Below are positions 43,904-53,260 of a DNA stretch of 64,000 nucleotides, in pieces. Below the pieces are notes generated by a model. That model did no database searches, was not told where the DNA came from, and saw only the letters and a list, made by a program, of their open reading frames with translations. Every line of letters starts with the position of its first letter. Within the stretch, counting starts at the first letter, position 1. The position numbers and the translations under genes are program-made. Source of the DNA: Parasphingopyxis sp. CP4 (GTDB taxonomy: Bacteria > Pseudomonadota > Alphaproteobacteria > Sphingomonadales > Sphingomonadaceae); assembly GCF_013378055.1 (NCBI RefSeq), contig NZ_CP051130.1, positions 434,001 to 498,000 on the forward strand, given 5' to 3'.

Positions 43904-44902
43904 ATGGTCGATAAATCTCTCGAAGAGGCTGGGGCGAACGAGGAGAGCGGCAAGACGCCGGCTGCGGTTGAGGCCAAGCCGGCAAATGGCGCTGCGACGG
44001 ATGCGCCGCCAAGCCCGCAAACGGTCGTTCCCAAACCCACACCAGATCGCATTCGCGAGGCTTTTGAGACCGGCGAATATCCCTATGAGAAAAAGATGTC
44101 GCGGCGCAGCTATGAACGCCAGAAAGCGCAGCTGCAGGCCGAACTGCTGAAAGTTCAGCTCTGGGCGCAGGATACAGGCGAGAAGTTTGTACTGCTGTTC
44201 GAAGGGCGCGATGCGGCAGGCAAGGGCGGCACGATCAAGCGCTTCACCGAGCATCTCAATCCGCGATCAATCCAGGTTGTGGCTCTTCCCAAACCGGATG
44301 ATCGCCAGCGCGGCCAATGGTTTTTCCAGCGCTATATCGAGCATCTGCCATCGGCTGGCGAAATGGTTTTCTATGACCGCAGCTGGTATAATCGGGCCGG
44401 CGTTGAGCGGGTCATGGGTTTTTGCTCACCCAATGAATATCTCGAATTCATGCGCCAGGTGCCGGACCTTGAACGCATGCTTGTTCGATCCGGAATCAAG
44501 CTCTTCAAATATTGGTTCTCGGTTACCCAGGATGAGCAGCATGCGCGCTTCGATTCTCGCCAGACCGATCCGCTGAAACGCTGGAAACTCTCACCGATCG
44601 ACCAGGCGAGCCTGAGCAAATGGGATGATTATACCGAGGCAAAGGAAGCGATGTTCTTCTATTCGGACACGGCCGATGCGCCCTGGACGATCGTCAAATC
44701 CAACGACAAAAAGCGCGCGCGCATCAACTGCATGATGCATTTCCTCGACAGCATCGACTATCCTGACAAGGACCCGACCATCGCGAAAAAGCCCGATCCG
44801 TTGATCGTCGGCCGGGCCCAGCATGTGTTGCACAATGCCGAGCATATCCTTGGCACCTCGCTACATCCTGACATGCGAAAGTCGGGAAATGGTGAGGACT
44901 AG
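43904..44902 (+). CDS. ppk2: Polyphosphate kinase 2
   Basis: The 332-residue protein has a disordered Ala/Pro/Glu-rich N-terminus (~45 residues) and a PPK2 core. Walker A is FEGRDAAGKGGTIKRFTEHL with GRDAAGKGG at 101-109; Walker B-like EMVFYDRSWYNRAGVERVMG follows, and DPLKRWKLSPIDQASLSKW lies in the lid region. It should use polyphosphate to phosphorylate nucleotides. GGGG lies 6 bases before ATG at 43904; the upstream ATG at 43889 is less likely. Its stop abuts the convergent quinone oxidoreductase stop. Confidence 0.93.
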   Translation: MVDKSLEEAGANEESGKTPAAVEAKPANGAATDAPPSPQTVVPKPTPDRIREAFETGEYPYEKKMSRRSYERQKAQLQAELLKVQLWAQDTGEKFVLLFEGRDAAGKGGTIKRFTEHLNPRSIQVVALPKPDDRQRGQWFFQRYIEHLPSAGEMVFYDRSWYNRAGVERVMGFCSPNEYLEFMRQVPDLERMLVRSGIKLFKYWFSVTQDEQHARFDSRQTDPLKRWKLSPIDQASLSKWDDYTEAKEAMFFYSDTADAPWTIVKSNDKKRARINCMMHFLDSIDYPDKDPTIAKKPDPLIVGRAQHVLHNAEHILGTSLHPDMRKSGNGED

Positions 44903-45901
44903 CTAGCCGTTGGGAGCGATGATCACGCGACCGACGACTTCGCGGCTACGCATCATCTCGAAGGCCTCGCGCCACTGATCAAGCGGTAGGGCAGCATGGA
45001 CGTGCGGCTTTACTTTCCCGCTCTCGGCCAATGCCCAGATTGCGTCGAGATTTTCCCTACCGCGCTCGGGATAGCGACGGCCATATTCACCGGCGCGCAC
45101 ACCGACGACCGAAAAGCCTTTGATCAGCGGAATATTTGTCGGCACCGTCGCGATCCGGCCCGATGTAAAGCCGACGATCAACAGCCGCCCGCCAAAGGCG
45201 ATACAGCGCGTGCTTTCGTCAAAGATGTCGCCGCCGACAGGATCATAGATCACATCCGCGCCGCCATCCGTCAGCTCTTTCACCCGTTCGCGAAACCCGT
45301 CTGAGACATTGACTGTCGCATCCGGCGCATAATGATCGGCGATAATGGCGAGTTTCTCGTCAGACGCCGACGCTGCGATGACGCGCGCGCCCAATGCCTT
45401 GCCGAGATCAACCGCAGCCAAGCCCACACCGCCAGCCGCCCCGTGGACCAGCAACCATTCGCCGACCTGGATTTCTGCCCGGCGAACCAGCGAGACATAG
45501 GCCGTGAGATAGGCAACACCGAAGGCCGATGCTGCGTCGTAGTCCAGATTTTTGGGTTTGCGCCGCAATATCGAGGCCGGACACAGAACATACTCCGCAA
45601 ATCCACCGGAACTGAGGGGCGCGACGACCGCGTCGCCAACCGAGAAACCTGCGACACCATCGCCGAGCGCCGCGATCTCGCCAGTTATGTCTGTGCCCGG
45701 TGTGAATGGCAGATCCGGCCGATGCTGATATTTGCCTTCGGTCATCAGCAGATCGGGAAAACCGAGCGCTGCAGCGCGCACATGAAGAAGTACCTCGCCG
45801 GGTCCGGGCGTCGGTACAGGCACGTCCTCGACTGCGCACCCGGCAAAGTCCGGTGCGAGATCGGATACGCGCAGCGCGCGCATGGTCGTGGGAAGAGTCA
45901 T
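44903..45901 (-). CDS. NADPH:quinone oxidoreductase family protein (MDR superfamily)
   Basis: The 332-residue protein has the medium-chain reductase fold without the zinc ligands of alcohol dehydrogenases. The start is MTLPTTMRALRVSDLAPDFA; the quinone-reductase motif VHGAAGGVGLAAVDLGKALG (Rossmann AAGGVG) lies near residues 148-166; GADVIYDPVGGDIFDESTRC follows. It probably reduces a quinone or enone with NADPH. It is convergent with ppk2 and one base from radC on the same strand. Confidence 0.88.
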   Translation of the reverse strand: MTLPTTMRALRVSDLAPDFAGCAVEDVPVPTPGPGEVLLHVRAAALGFPDLLMTEGKYQHRPDLPFTPGTDITGEIAALGDGVAGFSVGDAVVAPLSSGGFAEYVLCPASILRRKPKNLDYDAASAFGVAYLTAYVSLVRRAEIQVGEWLLVHGAAGGVGLAAVDLGKALGARVIAASASDEKLAIIADHYAPDATVNVSDGFRERVKELTDGGADVIYDPVGGDIFDESTRCIAFGGRLLIVGFTSGRIATVPTNIPLIKGFSVVGVRAGEYGRRYPERGRENLDAIWALAESGKVKPHVHAALPLDQWREAFEMMRSREVVGRVIIAPNG

Positions 45902-45902
45902 G

Positions 45903-46586
45903 TCAGATAAGTCCTTGGCTGCGCAGGCTGGTCTGCCCGCGGGTTCCGATAATCAGATGGTCATGCAAAGTGATACCGAGCGGCCGCGCCGCTTCCGCGA
46001 CTTCCCGGGTCAGCTGGATATCCGCCTTGCTGGGGGAGGGATCGCCCGAGGGATGGTTATGAACAAGAATCATGCCGCTGGCGTGTAGATCGATAGCGCG
46101 ACGGATGATCTCGCGGACATAGACGGCTGCCTGATCGATCGATCCTTCGGTGACGAGCTCATCACGGATCAACACATTCTTGCCGTCGAGATGCAGCACG
46201 CGCACGCGCTCAATCGGTTCATGCGCCATATCGGCGTGCAGATAGTCGGCCAGCGCCTGCCAGTTGGACAGTACAGGCCGGTCTTGCAGGGGATCAGCCA
46301 GCAGTCGCAGCGCGGTTGCCTTGGCGATCATCAAGGCAGCGACGGCACCTTCGCTCAACTTGTCGACCCGCGCCAGCGCCGCGGCGTCTGCGGATAATAG
46401 CGGGCCAAGACCGCCAAATTCGGCGATCAGTTTTTTCGCGAGCGGCTTGGTATCCCGACGCGGAATGGCGAGCGTGAGCAGATACTCCACAAGCTCATGA
46501 TCGAGCAGCGCTTCATGCCCGCCTTCGATCAATCGTTTGCGCAACCGGGCGCGGTGTCCCGTGCCGTCCATAGGTGCATCTGCCAT
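45903..46586 (-). CDS. radC: RadC/JAB-domain DNA repair protein
   Basis: The 227-residue protein has an N-terminal helix-hairpin-helix-like region and a C-terminal JAMM domain with the metal motif ILVHNHPSGDPSPSKADIQL and upstream LHLDGKNVLIRD. Family knowledge: the old link to DNA repair is weak; the JAMM motif suggests a metal-dependent hydrolase. The quinone oxidoreductase starts one base downstream. It is divergent from ydbH. Confidence 0.93.
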   Translation of the reverse strand: MADAPMDGTGHRARLRKRLIEGGHEALLDHELVEYLLTLAIPRRDTKPLAKKLIAEFGGLGPLLSADAAALARVDKLSEGAVAALMIAKATALRLLADPLQDRPVLSNWQALADYLHADMAHEPIERVRVLHLDGKNVLIRDELVTEGSIDQAAVYVREIIRRAIDLHASGMILVHNHPSGDPSPSKADIQLTREVAEAARPLGITLHDHLIIGTRGQTSLRSQGLI

Positions 46587-46639
46587 TGTGCAACGCTATC
46601 GGGATGGCGGCGCGCACGCAATCGCGCTAATCGGAGAAA

Positions 46640-49600
46640 ATGGAAGAAACTGTTCCCGATCAAAAACCTCGCTGGCAACGGCGGCGCTATTGGTTGGGCG
46701 GAATAATGGTCTTCATTGTCATTGGCTTAGCGCTGCTGTGGGTCCAGCGCGAAAATATCGCGATCGGCTATATCGACACGTATCTCGCTGATGCCGAGAC
46801 CGAGGGAAGCTATGAAATCACGCAGTTCGGACCGGGCCGGCAGCGGGTTGAAAATCTGGTAATCGGCGATCCCGAAAATCCCGACCTGACCGTCGAGCGC
46901 GCGGATATATTTCTGCGCTATGGGTTCGGCTATCCGCAGGTTCGCCGGATCGATGCGCAGGGCGTTCGGTTATATGGGCGCCTGGTCGATGGCACCGTCG
47001 ATCTGGGTCAGCTCGGCCGGTTATTGCCGGAGCCGAGCGAAGAGCCATTTGTGCTGCCGGAACTGCAGTTGGATATCAGCGATGCCGTGATGCAGCTGAG
47101 GACACCCTATGGGCCGGTGGCCATGGCCGTTGCCGGTTCCGGGGCATTGGACGATGGTTTTCGTGGCCATTTCGCGAGCACGAGCCCTGGCTTGGCATGG
47201 GAGGATTGCCAAGCCGACGCGATGCAGGCGAGCTTTGCAATCCGCGTGACCGACCGGCGACCGATAATCAATGGGCCATTGCGGGCTGCTCAGATCAATT
47301 GCGCCGACGGCCTGGATATCGACGCACCGGAGCTGGCTATTTCGGCCATATTGTCTGAGAGCCTGGATCGATGGGGCGGGGATGCAACGCTAGACGCGGC
47401 GTCTGCCTCCCATTGGAGTGGCGCAGGCGATGCCGTTAGTTTGGCAGTCTCATTTGACGGCACCGCTGGTGGCCAGACGACCGGAACTGTGCGGGCGCAG
47501 GCTGCAGATGCGCAAACCGCAAATGTGCGCGCGCAGAGTGCCGCGGTTATCGGCCATTACCGCATTCGCGATGGCGGCCGATCGATTGCCTTTGACGGCG
47601 ATGTCGACCTTGGCGATGCGCAGGCGGGTGACGGGCTGATCAGCGATCTTTCCGGCCAACTTCGCATGGCAGAGGGGACGCCGCTTGGTCCGGTTGGGGC
47701 GATCATCGCGCAGGCCGTGCAAGCTGCTGGGCGGGATTTCGATGCCCGTTTTGCGCTCACGGCTGCCTATCGCGAGGGGAGTGCGGCTGTCCGCTTCGCC
47801 GAGATTAGCGGGACCAGTGCGAGCGGCGCGCAACTGACCCTTGAACGCGGCAATGGTGTGCAATTTGGCTGGCCCGGAGGCCGTGCCCGTTTTGATGGTG
47901 CGATGCGGCTGGCGGGTGGCGGGTTCCCGCAAAGCTATCTGACAATTGAGCAGGAGCGTGCGGGCGCTCCCCTTGAAGGTTATGCCGAGATCGAGCCGGT
48001 GCGAACAGGCAATGCGATCCTGGCGGTTGCACCGGTGCGCTTTACGGCTGCGCCCAATGGCGTAACGCAATTGGTCACCCAGGTGGAAATGACCGGTCCG
48101 CTGGCCGATGGGCGGGTCGAGCGGCTGCGTATCCCGATCGGTGGCACCATTGGTCAGGGCGGGCGGCTGGCGATCGGTGAAGGATGTGTTCCGGTTCGCT
48201 GGGACCGCCTGACGGTAGCCGGTATGCGGGTTGGACCCACGACATTGCCATTCTGCCCGATCGAGGGTGGCGCACTGGTGCGCTACTCGCCAGGTACCGG
48301 CTTATCGGGTGGCGGCCAGCTGATCCGGCCACGTCTTAACGGACGGCTTGGAGAGACGCCGCTGACTATTAGCGCGCGCAGTTTCCGGATGCCGTTGCGG
48401 CGACCATCCTTTGCGATTTCGGATCTGGCTGTTCGGCTGGGGCCAGACGGCAGTCAGTCGGTGCTCGATATCGCCGCGATGTCAGCAGATTTTGTGACGG
48501 GCGGTGTGGACGGTGTCTATTCCGGGGCGACCGGAGCGATAGTCGATGTCCCAATCCGATTGACCGACAGTGGCGGCGACTGGCGGTTTACCGGCGGTAT
48601 CCTGCAGGTCGATGGCGTGGGTGGCCTGATCAATGATGCCGAGGATCAGCTGTTCGAACCCTTGCAGGTTCGCGAACTGGCCTTGCGTATGGAGGATAAT
48701 CTCATCCGGATGACCGGCAGGCTGCGCGAGCCGGAATCGAAAGTTTTCATCGCCGATGTCGATCTGTTTCACGATCTCCAGCTCGGTCGCGGCGAGGCAG
48801 TCCTCGATACATATCGGCTGGCATTTGATGAACATATCCAGCCGACCGATCTCACCGACCTTGTGCTCGGGATCGTGGCCGAGGTCGAGGGGTTGGTGAG
48901 CGGCACCGGAACCATTCGATGGGATGCCGAGGGTGTAACCAGCGACGGGGTGTATCAGCTCACAGATGTCGATCTGGCGGCGCCGTTCGGCCCGGTGCAG
49001 GGAATCTCGACAGAATTGCGGTTTACCGACCTGCTGGGAATGAACACCGAGCCCGGGCAAACCGCCACGGTCCGCGAGATAAACCCGGGCGTGATCGCCA
49101 CGGATGGGGTCGTGACCTACCAGTTTCTCGACAGCAACCGGGTGCAAGTAGAAGGCGCGCGCTGGCCCTTTGCCGGTGGTCATCTGATCCTCGAACCCAC
49201 AATCCTTGATTTCCGGGTGGATCGGGCACGGCGGCTCGTTTTCCGGGTCGAAGATGTCGATGCGTTCCAGTTCCTCGAAGCGCGTAATTTTGAAAATATC
49301 GTCGCGACCGGCCAGTTCGATGGCAAGCTGCCGATGGTGTTCGATCGGGATGGCGGACGGATTGTCGACGGGCGGTTGGTGTCGCAAGGCGATGGTGGAA
49401 CCTTCTCCTATATTGGTGAGATCAGCGATGTGAATGTTGGCGTCTTCGGATCGCTTGCGTTCAATGCGCTTGAGCTGATCCGCTACTCCGAGCTGGCGAT
49501 TGAGTTTAATGGTGCGATCGATGGCGAGATGGTCACCAATGTGAGCTTCACCGGCGTATCGCCCAATCTGGCACGCGAGGATCAGAGCTTCCTGGTCGCC

Positions 49601-49795
49601 GGATTCACCAATGAACTCGCTGAACTGCCGCTGCGTTTCAACATCACGATGAACGCGCCGTTCAACCAGATGCTCTACTCATTCCGCCTGCTCGACGATC
49701 CCGGCTTCCTCGTCCAGCAGGCGATCCGTGCGCGAATAAACCGAACCAGAGCCGAACGAGGTGTTCAGCCTCCCGAAAGCGACATTATGCCATGA
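46640..49795 (+). CDS. ydbH: YdbH family envelope lipid-transport protein (AsmA-like)
   Basis: The 1051-residue protein has one N-terminal membrane helix (YWLGGIMVFIVIGLALLWVQ) and a long beta-strand-rich periplasmic body. The C-terminal part matches the dicarboxylate-transport-like domain of YdbH (VEGLVSGTGTIRWDAEGVTS and the final FNQMLYSFRLLDDPGFLVQQ). In E. coli, YdbH, with TamB and YhdP, transports phospholipids to the outer membrane. ynbE and ydbL follow with overlapping or close starts, which supports the call. Its upstream gap to radC is 53 bases. Confidence 0.9.
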   Translation: MEETVPDQKPRWQRRRYWLGGIMVFIVIGLALLWVQRENIAIGYIDTYLADAETEGSYEITQFGPGRQRVENLVIGDPENPDLTVERADIFLRYGFGYPQVRRIDAQGVRLYGRLVDGTVDLGQLGRLLPEPSEEPFVLPELQLDISDAVMQLRTPYGPVAMAVAGSGALDDGFRGHFASTSPGLAWEDCQADAMQASFAIRVTDRRPIINGPLRAAQINCADGLDIDAPELAISAILSESLDRWGGDATLDAASASHWSGAGDAVSLAVSFDGTAGGQTTGTVRAQAADAQTANVRAQSAAVIGHYRIRDGGRSIAFDGDVDLGDAQAGDGLISDLSGQLRMAEGTPLGPVGAIIAQAVQAAGRDFDARFALTAAYREGSAAVRFAEISGTSASGAQLTLERGNGVQFGWPGGRARFDGAMRLAGGGFPQSYLTIEQERAGAPLEGYAEIEPVRTGNAILAVAPVRFTAAPNGVTQLVTQVEMTGPLADGRVERLRIPIGGTIGQGGRLAIGEGCVPVRWDRLTVAGMRVGPTTLPFCPIEGGALVRYSPGTGLSGGGQLIRPRLNGRLGETPLTISARSFRMPLRRPSFAISDLAVRLGPDGSQSVLDIAAMSADFVTGGVDGVYSGATGAIVDVPIRLTDSGGDWRFTGGILQVDGVGGLINDAEDQLFEPLQVRELALRMEDNLIRMTGRLREPESKVFIADVDLFHDLQLGRGEAVLDTYRLAFDEHIQPTDLTDLVLGIVAEVEGLVSGTGTIRWDAEGVTSDGVYQLTDVDLAAPFGPVQGISTELRFTDLLGMNTEPGQTATVREINPGVIATDGVVTYQFLDSNRVQVEGARWPFAGGHLILEPTILDFRVDRARRLVFRVEDVDAFQFLEARNFENIVATGQFDGKLPMVFDRDGGRIVDGRLVSQGDGGTFSYIGEISDVNVGVFGSLAFNALELIRYSELAIEFNGAIDGEMVTNVSFTGVSPNLAREDQSFLVAGFTNELAELPLRFNITMNAPFNQMLYSFRLLDDPGFLVQQAIRARINRTRAERGVQPPESDIMP

Positions 49796-49842
49796 AGACT
49801 GCGATATTGACGATTAGGGAGCACAATGCGACCGACAGAAGG

Positions 49843-50031
49843 ATGAAACGCACGCATCTCGCCGCCGCAGCACTTTTGGCTGCTTTAACAAGTGGTTGTG
49901 TGCAGGTTTCAGCCCCTGAAGAGCCCATTGTGATCGAATTGAACATTAATGTTGCACAGACTGTCGACGTCAATCTGCAAGAAGATGTCGAAAATCTGAT
50001 CGAAAACAATCCGGAGCTGTTTCCAGAATGA
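49843..50031 (+). CDS. ynbE: YnbE family outer-membrane lipoprotein
   Basis: The 62-residue lipoprotein has a signal MKRTHLAAAALLAALTSGC (Cys19), then VSAPEEPIVIELNINVAQTV, VDVNLQEDVENLIENNPELF. In E. coli YnbE partners YdbH. The start at 49843 is chosen because the signal begins there; an in-frame ATG at 49792 overlaps ydbH. AGAAGG adjoins this ATG closely, so the exact start is uncertain. It overlaps ydbL by 4 bases. Confidence 0.85.
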   Translation: MKRTHLAAAALLAALTSGCVQVSAPEEPIVIELNINVAQTVDVNLQEDVENLIENNPELFPE

Positions 50032-50411
50032 CCAAGCGTAACAAGAGCATTATAGCCATCCTCGCCGCGACTGCCGCTTTTGGCGGAATGGCGACCATGG
50101 CACCCGCCCAAGGCAGCGAAGTGCGCCAGGCAATCAATGCCGGCATCGTTGGCGAGACGGCCACCGGCTATCTTGGCTTTGCCCAGACCCCGTCTGGCGA
50201 GCTGCGCGCGCAAGTTGATGCGATCAATCTGGGACGCCGCTCAGCCTTTGCCGATCTCGCACAGCAGCGCGGTACGACCCGTCAACAGGTTGCCGAGGAA
50301 ACCGCGTGCAATCGCCTGTCGAGCGTTAATCCGGGACAAGTCTATCAGCTGCGCGATGGCGCGTGGCGGACCCGTGGTTCCGCGCCGATCGCAACGCCGT
50401 CCTACTGCTAG
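50028..50411 (+). CDS. ydbL: YdbL family (DUF1318) exported protein
   Basis: The 127-residue protein has a signal peptide (MTKRNKSIIAILAATAAFGG, ending near APAQ) and a DUF1318 core: GETATGYLGFAQTPSGELRA, INLGRRSAFADLAQQRGTTR, then QVAEETACNRLSSVNPGQVY. In E. coli it is a periplasmic partner of YdbH-YnbE. The start overlaps the ynbE stop (ATGA), so translation is coupled. Confidence 0.9.
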   Translation: MTKRNKSIIAILAATAAFGGMATMAPAQGSEVRQAINAGIVGETATGYLGFAQTPSGELRAQVDAINLGRRSAFADLAQQRGTTRQQVAEETACNRLSSVNPGQVYQLRDGAWRTRGSAPIATPSYC

Positions 50412-50417
50412 CGCTCG

Positions 50418-51173
50418 CTAGCCGTCGCTCCGGCGGGCAATATAGAATCCATAGCTGAAATAATCGGAATAGCGTTTGTAGAAGGCAATTTCTTCGCGAT
50501 GCTCTGCGACTATCGCCTGCGCGGCGTCTGAATTGTCGTGGCGTTCGAGAAATGCGCCGAGCCGTCCTTCGATCGGCCGGTAAAAATTGGCGAGCCAGCA
50601 ATAGCTGGGCAGCGGGAAATAACCGAGCGGTGAATAGCCACTGGCTTCCAGGATTGCGATCTTGGCCGACGCCGTATCGACTTCGGGATAATGGCGCTCC
50701 CAATATTCTGTCAGCGCATCGGGTCGCGTCGCGGTGAGCCAGGTGAGTTCGGATACCGCCAGTATCCCATCCGGTTTGAGAAAACGGCGCCAATAGCGAA
50801 CGCCATTCTCAAAACCGATATTGTAGATCGCCCCTTCGGACCAGATCGCGTCGAGCGACTGATCGTCGAACGGCAGCGCATCCATTGCCAGCGGGTGGGT
50901 CGCGATCTTCTGTCCGAGATTTTCGCGATGCGCATTGTCCTCCAGCGTTTCCAGAAACTCCGGAACGAAGTCGATTGCCGCGATCTCCGCATCAAGCGTG
51001 CGCGCGAGCACCATCGTCGATGCCCCGGTTCCGCAGCCGATATCGGCGATGGAGAGATTTTTGCGGCCCGGCAGTCCGGCCAGTGCAATCGCGCGGCGCG
51101 TGACGGCATCATCGCCCGGGCTCTGGCGCTCGCCATCGCCATGCAGGTCAACCATCAATGCGAGATCGTCCAC
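50418..51173 (-). CDS. Class I SAM-dependent methyltransferase
   Basis: The 251-residue protein has the SAM motif SIADIGCGTGASTMVLARTL near residue 42, acidic motif II IAAIDFVPEF near 66 and motif III AMDALPFDDQSLDAIWSEGA near 95. The remaining helices are unlike the standard Ubi/Coq methyltransferases (YWERHYPEVDTASAKIAILE). The substrate is unknown. It is convergent with ydbL; the DUF3298 gene lies 9 bases upstream on the same strand. Confidence 0.88.
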   Translation of the reverse strand: MDDLALMVDLHGDGERQSPGDDAVTRRAIALAGLPGRKNLSIADIGCGTGASTMVLARTLDAEIAAIDFVPEFLETLEDNAHRENLGQKIATHPLAMDALPFDDQSLDAIWSEGAIYNIGFENGVRYWRRFLKPDGILAVSELTWLTATRPDALTEYWERHYPEVDTASAKIAILEASGYSPLGYFPLPSYCWLANFYRPIEGRLGAFLERHDNSDAAQAIVAEHREEIAFYKRYSDYFSYGFYIARRSDG

Positions 51174-51182
51174 GGTGTCGAC

Positions 51183-51905
51183 CTAGCTGCCGCTGGCAAA
51201 GCTGCTGCGAAACTCCGGTTTGACCAGCGCGATCAAGCTGTCACTGACCGGCACATCCACCTCGAACGGGCCCAGCGAAAAGGGACCCGCCGCATAGGGC
51301 GGAACCAGCACACGGATTGTTGTAAATGGCGCGCCATCGCGAACGGCTACCGGCACGACCGTCATGTCGTGGAGCAGCGGGCAATCGCCCCATTCACCGT
51401 CCTGCAATCCGTGCTCCCGCTGCATTGCCTGTAAATTGGCGCAATAGGCCCCGTCGATTTCGGCGAGTCCGGAATAGCGATCAGTGAACAGCTGGGTGAG
51501 AGTGATCATCCGGTCATTGCGGACATCCCATAACAGGCTGGCAAATTCCGTGTTCCCATGCGCACCGCCTGCATATTCGTAGATTGTCCCGGCAAGGCTC
51601 AGCAGCGTTTCGGTTTCGCCGGCAATCCCCCAATCCTCGCTATGAGTCAGATTGGCGAGGGCCGGGCTATCCGGCATGGCGTCTTCTGATTCCGCTACCA
51701 ATGTCGCAAAATCGCGTTCCGCGGAGTCGGCAAAGACCGCCATCTGCTCTGCGAGTTGCGGCAGCGCCTCCAGCCGCTCTTCGGGATAGCTGTAGGAGAA
51801 GCCGTTTTGCGGTTCGGATTCGGCCTGTTCGACCGGTGCCTGAGCGGCGGAAGGTACAGTACTCAGCAAGAGTGCTGCGGCGAGGAAGGGAAGTGCATTT
51901 TTCAT
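51183..51905 (-). CDS. Exported DUF3298/RsiV-type protein
   Basis: The 240-residue protein has a signal peptide MKNALPFLAAALLLSTVPSA (ending AQA). DUF3298-like features are the long alternating strand-turn region with YEYAGGAHGNTEFASLLWDV and VPPYAAGPFSLGPFEVDVPV near the C-terminus. Some relatives bind lysozyme or act as anti-sigma factors; neither is implied here. It is divergent from the F0 operon, and its stop is 9 bases from the methyltransferase gene. Confidence 0.8.
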   Translation of the reverse strand: MKNALPFLAAALLLSTVPSAAQAPVEQAESEPQNGFSYSYPEERLEALPQLAEQMAVFADSAERDFATLVAESEDAMPDSPALANLTHSEDWGIAGETETLLSLAGTIYEYAGGAHGNTEFASLLWDVRNDRMITLTQLFTDRYSGLAEIDGAYCANLQAMQREHGLQDGEWGDCPLLHDMTVVPVAVRDGAPFTTIRVLVPPYAAGPFSLGPFEVDVPVSDSLIALVKPEFRSSFASGS

Positions 51906-51988
51906 ACCGGCATAATGGCGCGAATAGCCGCGTTTTCCTAGGGCTGAAAACAATCCCCAAATGCTATGCCGCAGTGCATCATCTGCGG

Positions 51989-52017
51989 TTGACTTGGATA
52001 GGGCCGCTCACTAAACG
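51989..52017 (+). promoter_or_regulatory. Putative promoter of the F0 ATP synthase operon
   Basis: TTGACT-N17-TAAACG, with ideal spacing, lies 68 bases before the atpI start. It predicts a transcript start near 52024 and agrees with the start of the operon. Confidence 0.5.
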
Positions 52018-52084
52018 GGCCGTGCCTTGGCGGGGTCGATCGCCTCCATGCGCGCGTCCGGCTTTTAGGCCTATAGGAGCAAGC

Positions 52085-52402
52085 ATGGCGGAGAAAGACA
52101 CTGGGCAGGAATCCTCTGTCGCGGAAGATGCGCGGCTTCAGGCGCTTGAAGAGCGACTGGAAGCGGCAAAACGCACAGAGGCCCGTAAAGTGGCCAAGCG
52201 CAATCGGCGGGGTAGCGGCGCAAATTACGCCAACCGCGCGGTGAGCGAATTGGTCGGCGGTCCTGTTGGCGGTGCGATTGTCGGTTGGTTTTTTGACTGG
52301 CTGCTCGGTACCTACCCATGGCTCATGCTGTCGATGATGTTCCTTGGGTTCATCGTCGCAGTTCGGAATGTATATTTGTTGACGAGTAAGCGCTCCGATT
52401 AG
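52085..52402 (+). CDS. atpI: ATP synthase accessory protein AtpI
   Basis: The 105-residue protein has a charged N-terminus (ALEERLEAAKRTEARKVAKR) and two membrane helices (GGAIVGWFFDWLLGTYPWLM, MMFLGFIVAVRNVYLL). It fits the AtpI/AtpZ family, which assists c-ring assembly. ATG at 52085 is preceded by AGGAG 6 bases away; a longer frame starting at 51584 is not credible. It leads the F0 operon. Confidence 0.88.
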   Translation: MAEKDTGQESSVAEDARLQALEERLEAAKRTEARKVAKRNRRGSGANYANRAVSELVGGPVGGAIVGWFFDWLLGTYPWLMLSMMFLGFIVAVRNVYLLTSKRSD

Positions 52403-52436
52403 GGGCGCTTTGCTCAGGAAGAAACGGGATTTTACT

Positions 52437-53216
52437 GTGGCTGAAGCTGAAGGCGGCGGCATTGATCCGATGTCCCAGTTCAAGATCGAGCCGATTGCCG
52501 GCGTTCTTGATCAGGGAGAAATAGCGTTTACGAACAGCTCGCTTTGGATGCTGTTCACGCTTGCGGTGATCTGGATCTTCATGTGGGGTGGAATGAAGCG
52601 TTCGCTCATTCCCGGTCGGTGGCAGCTTGCCGTCGAAAGCGTGACGGGCTTTATCGATAATATGCTGGTCACGAATATCGGCCCGGCGGGCAAGAAATAT
52701 GTGCCCTATATCTTCACGATCTTCATCTTCATCCTGTTCGCCAACCTGCTCGGCCTTGTGCCGATCGGCTTTACCGGCGCGCATCCTTTCACCGTAACCA
52801 GCCATATCCTTGTGACCGGCGTGATGGCCGTGATGAGCTTCTCGATCGTGCTGGCGGTGGGTTTCTGGAAGCATAAGCTCAAATTCTTCACCCTGTTCGT
52901 ACCCAATGGAACGCCGCTCCCGATGGTGCCGCTGCTGTTCCTCATCGAGCTGGTATCGTTCATGGTGCGTCCGTTCAGCCTCGCGCTGCGGCTGTTTATC
53001 GCGATGACCGCCGGCCACGTGCTGCTGAAGGTTTTTGCAAGCTTCGTAATCTCCGGGATCAATGCTGGTCCTGAAGTTGCCTTGTTGGTGAGTATCCCGA
53101 GCTTCTTGCTGATGCTGTTTGTCAGCGCGCTTGAGCTGCTGATCTGCGCGATCCAGGCCTATGTGTTTGCGCTATTGTCTGCGCTTTACATCAATGACGC
53201 AGAGAATTTGCACTAG
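52437..53216 (+). CDS. atpB: ATP synthase F0 subunit a
   Basis: The 259-residue, five- to six-helix subunit forms the proton half-channels. The essential Arg is in PFSLALRLFIAMTAGHVLL. GTG at 52437 with GGGA 7 bases upstream is taken as the start (MAEAEGGGIDPMSQF); the open frame starts 27 bases earlier at a TTG. Downstream atpE follows after 44 bases. Confidence 0.96.
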   Translation: MAEAEGGGIDPMSQFKIEPIAGVLDQGEIAFTNSSLWMLFTLAVIWIFMWGGMKRSLIPGRWQLAVESVTGFIDNMLVTNIGPAGKKYVPYIFTIFIFILFANLLGLVPIGFTGAHPFTVTSHILVTGVMAVMSFSIVLAVGFWKHKLKFFTLFVPNGTPLPMVPLLFLIELVSFMVRPFSLALRLFIAMTAGHVLLKVFASFVISGINAGPEVALLVSIPSFLLMLFVSALELLICAIQAYVFALLSALYINDAENLH

Positions 53217-53260
53217 TTCGTTTTTTTCAATTACGTAATTTTCACAAGGGAGTTTTTTCA

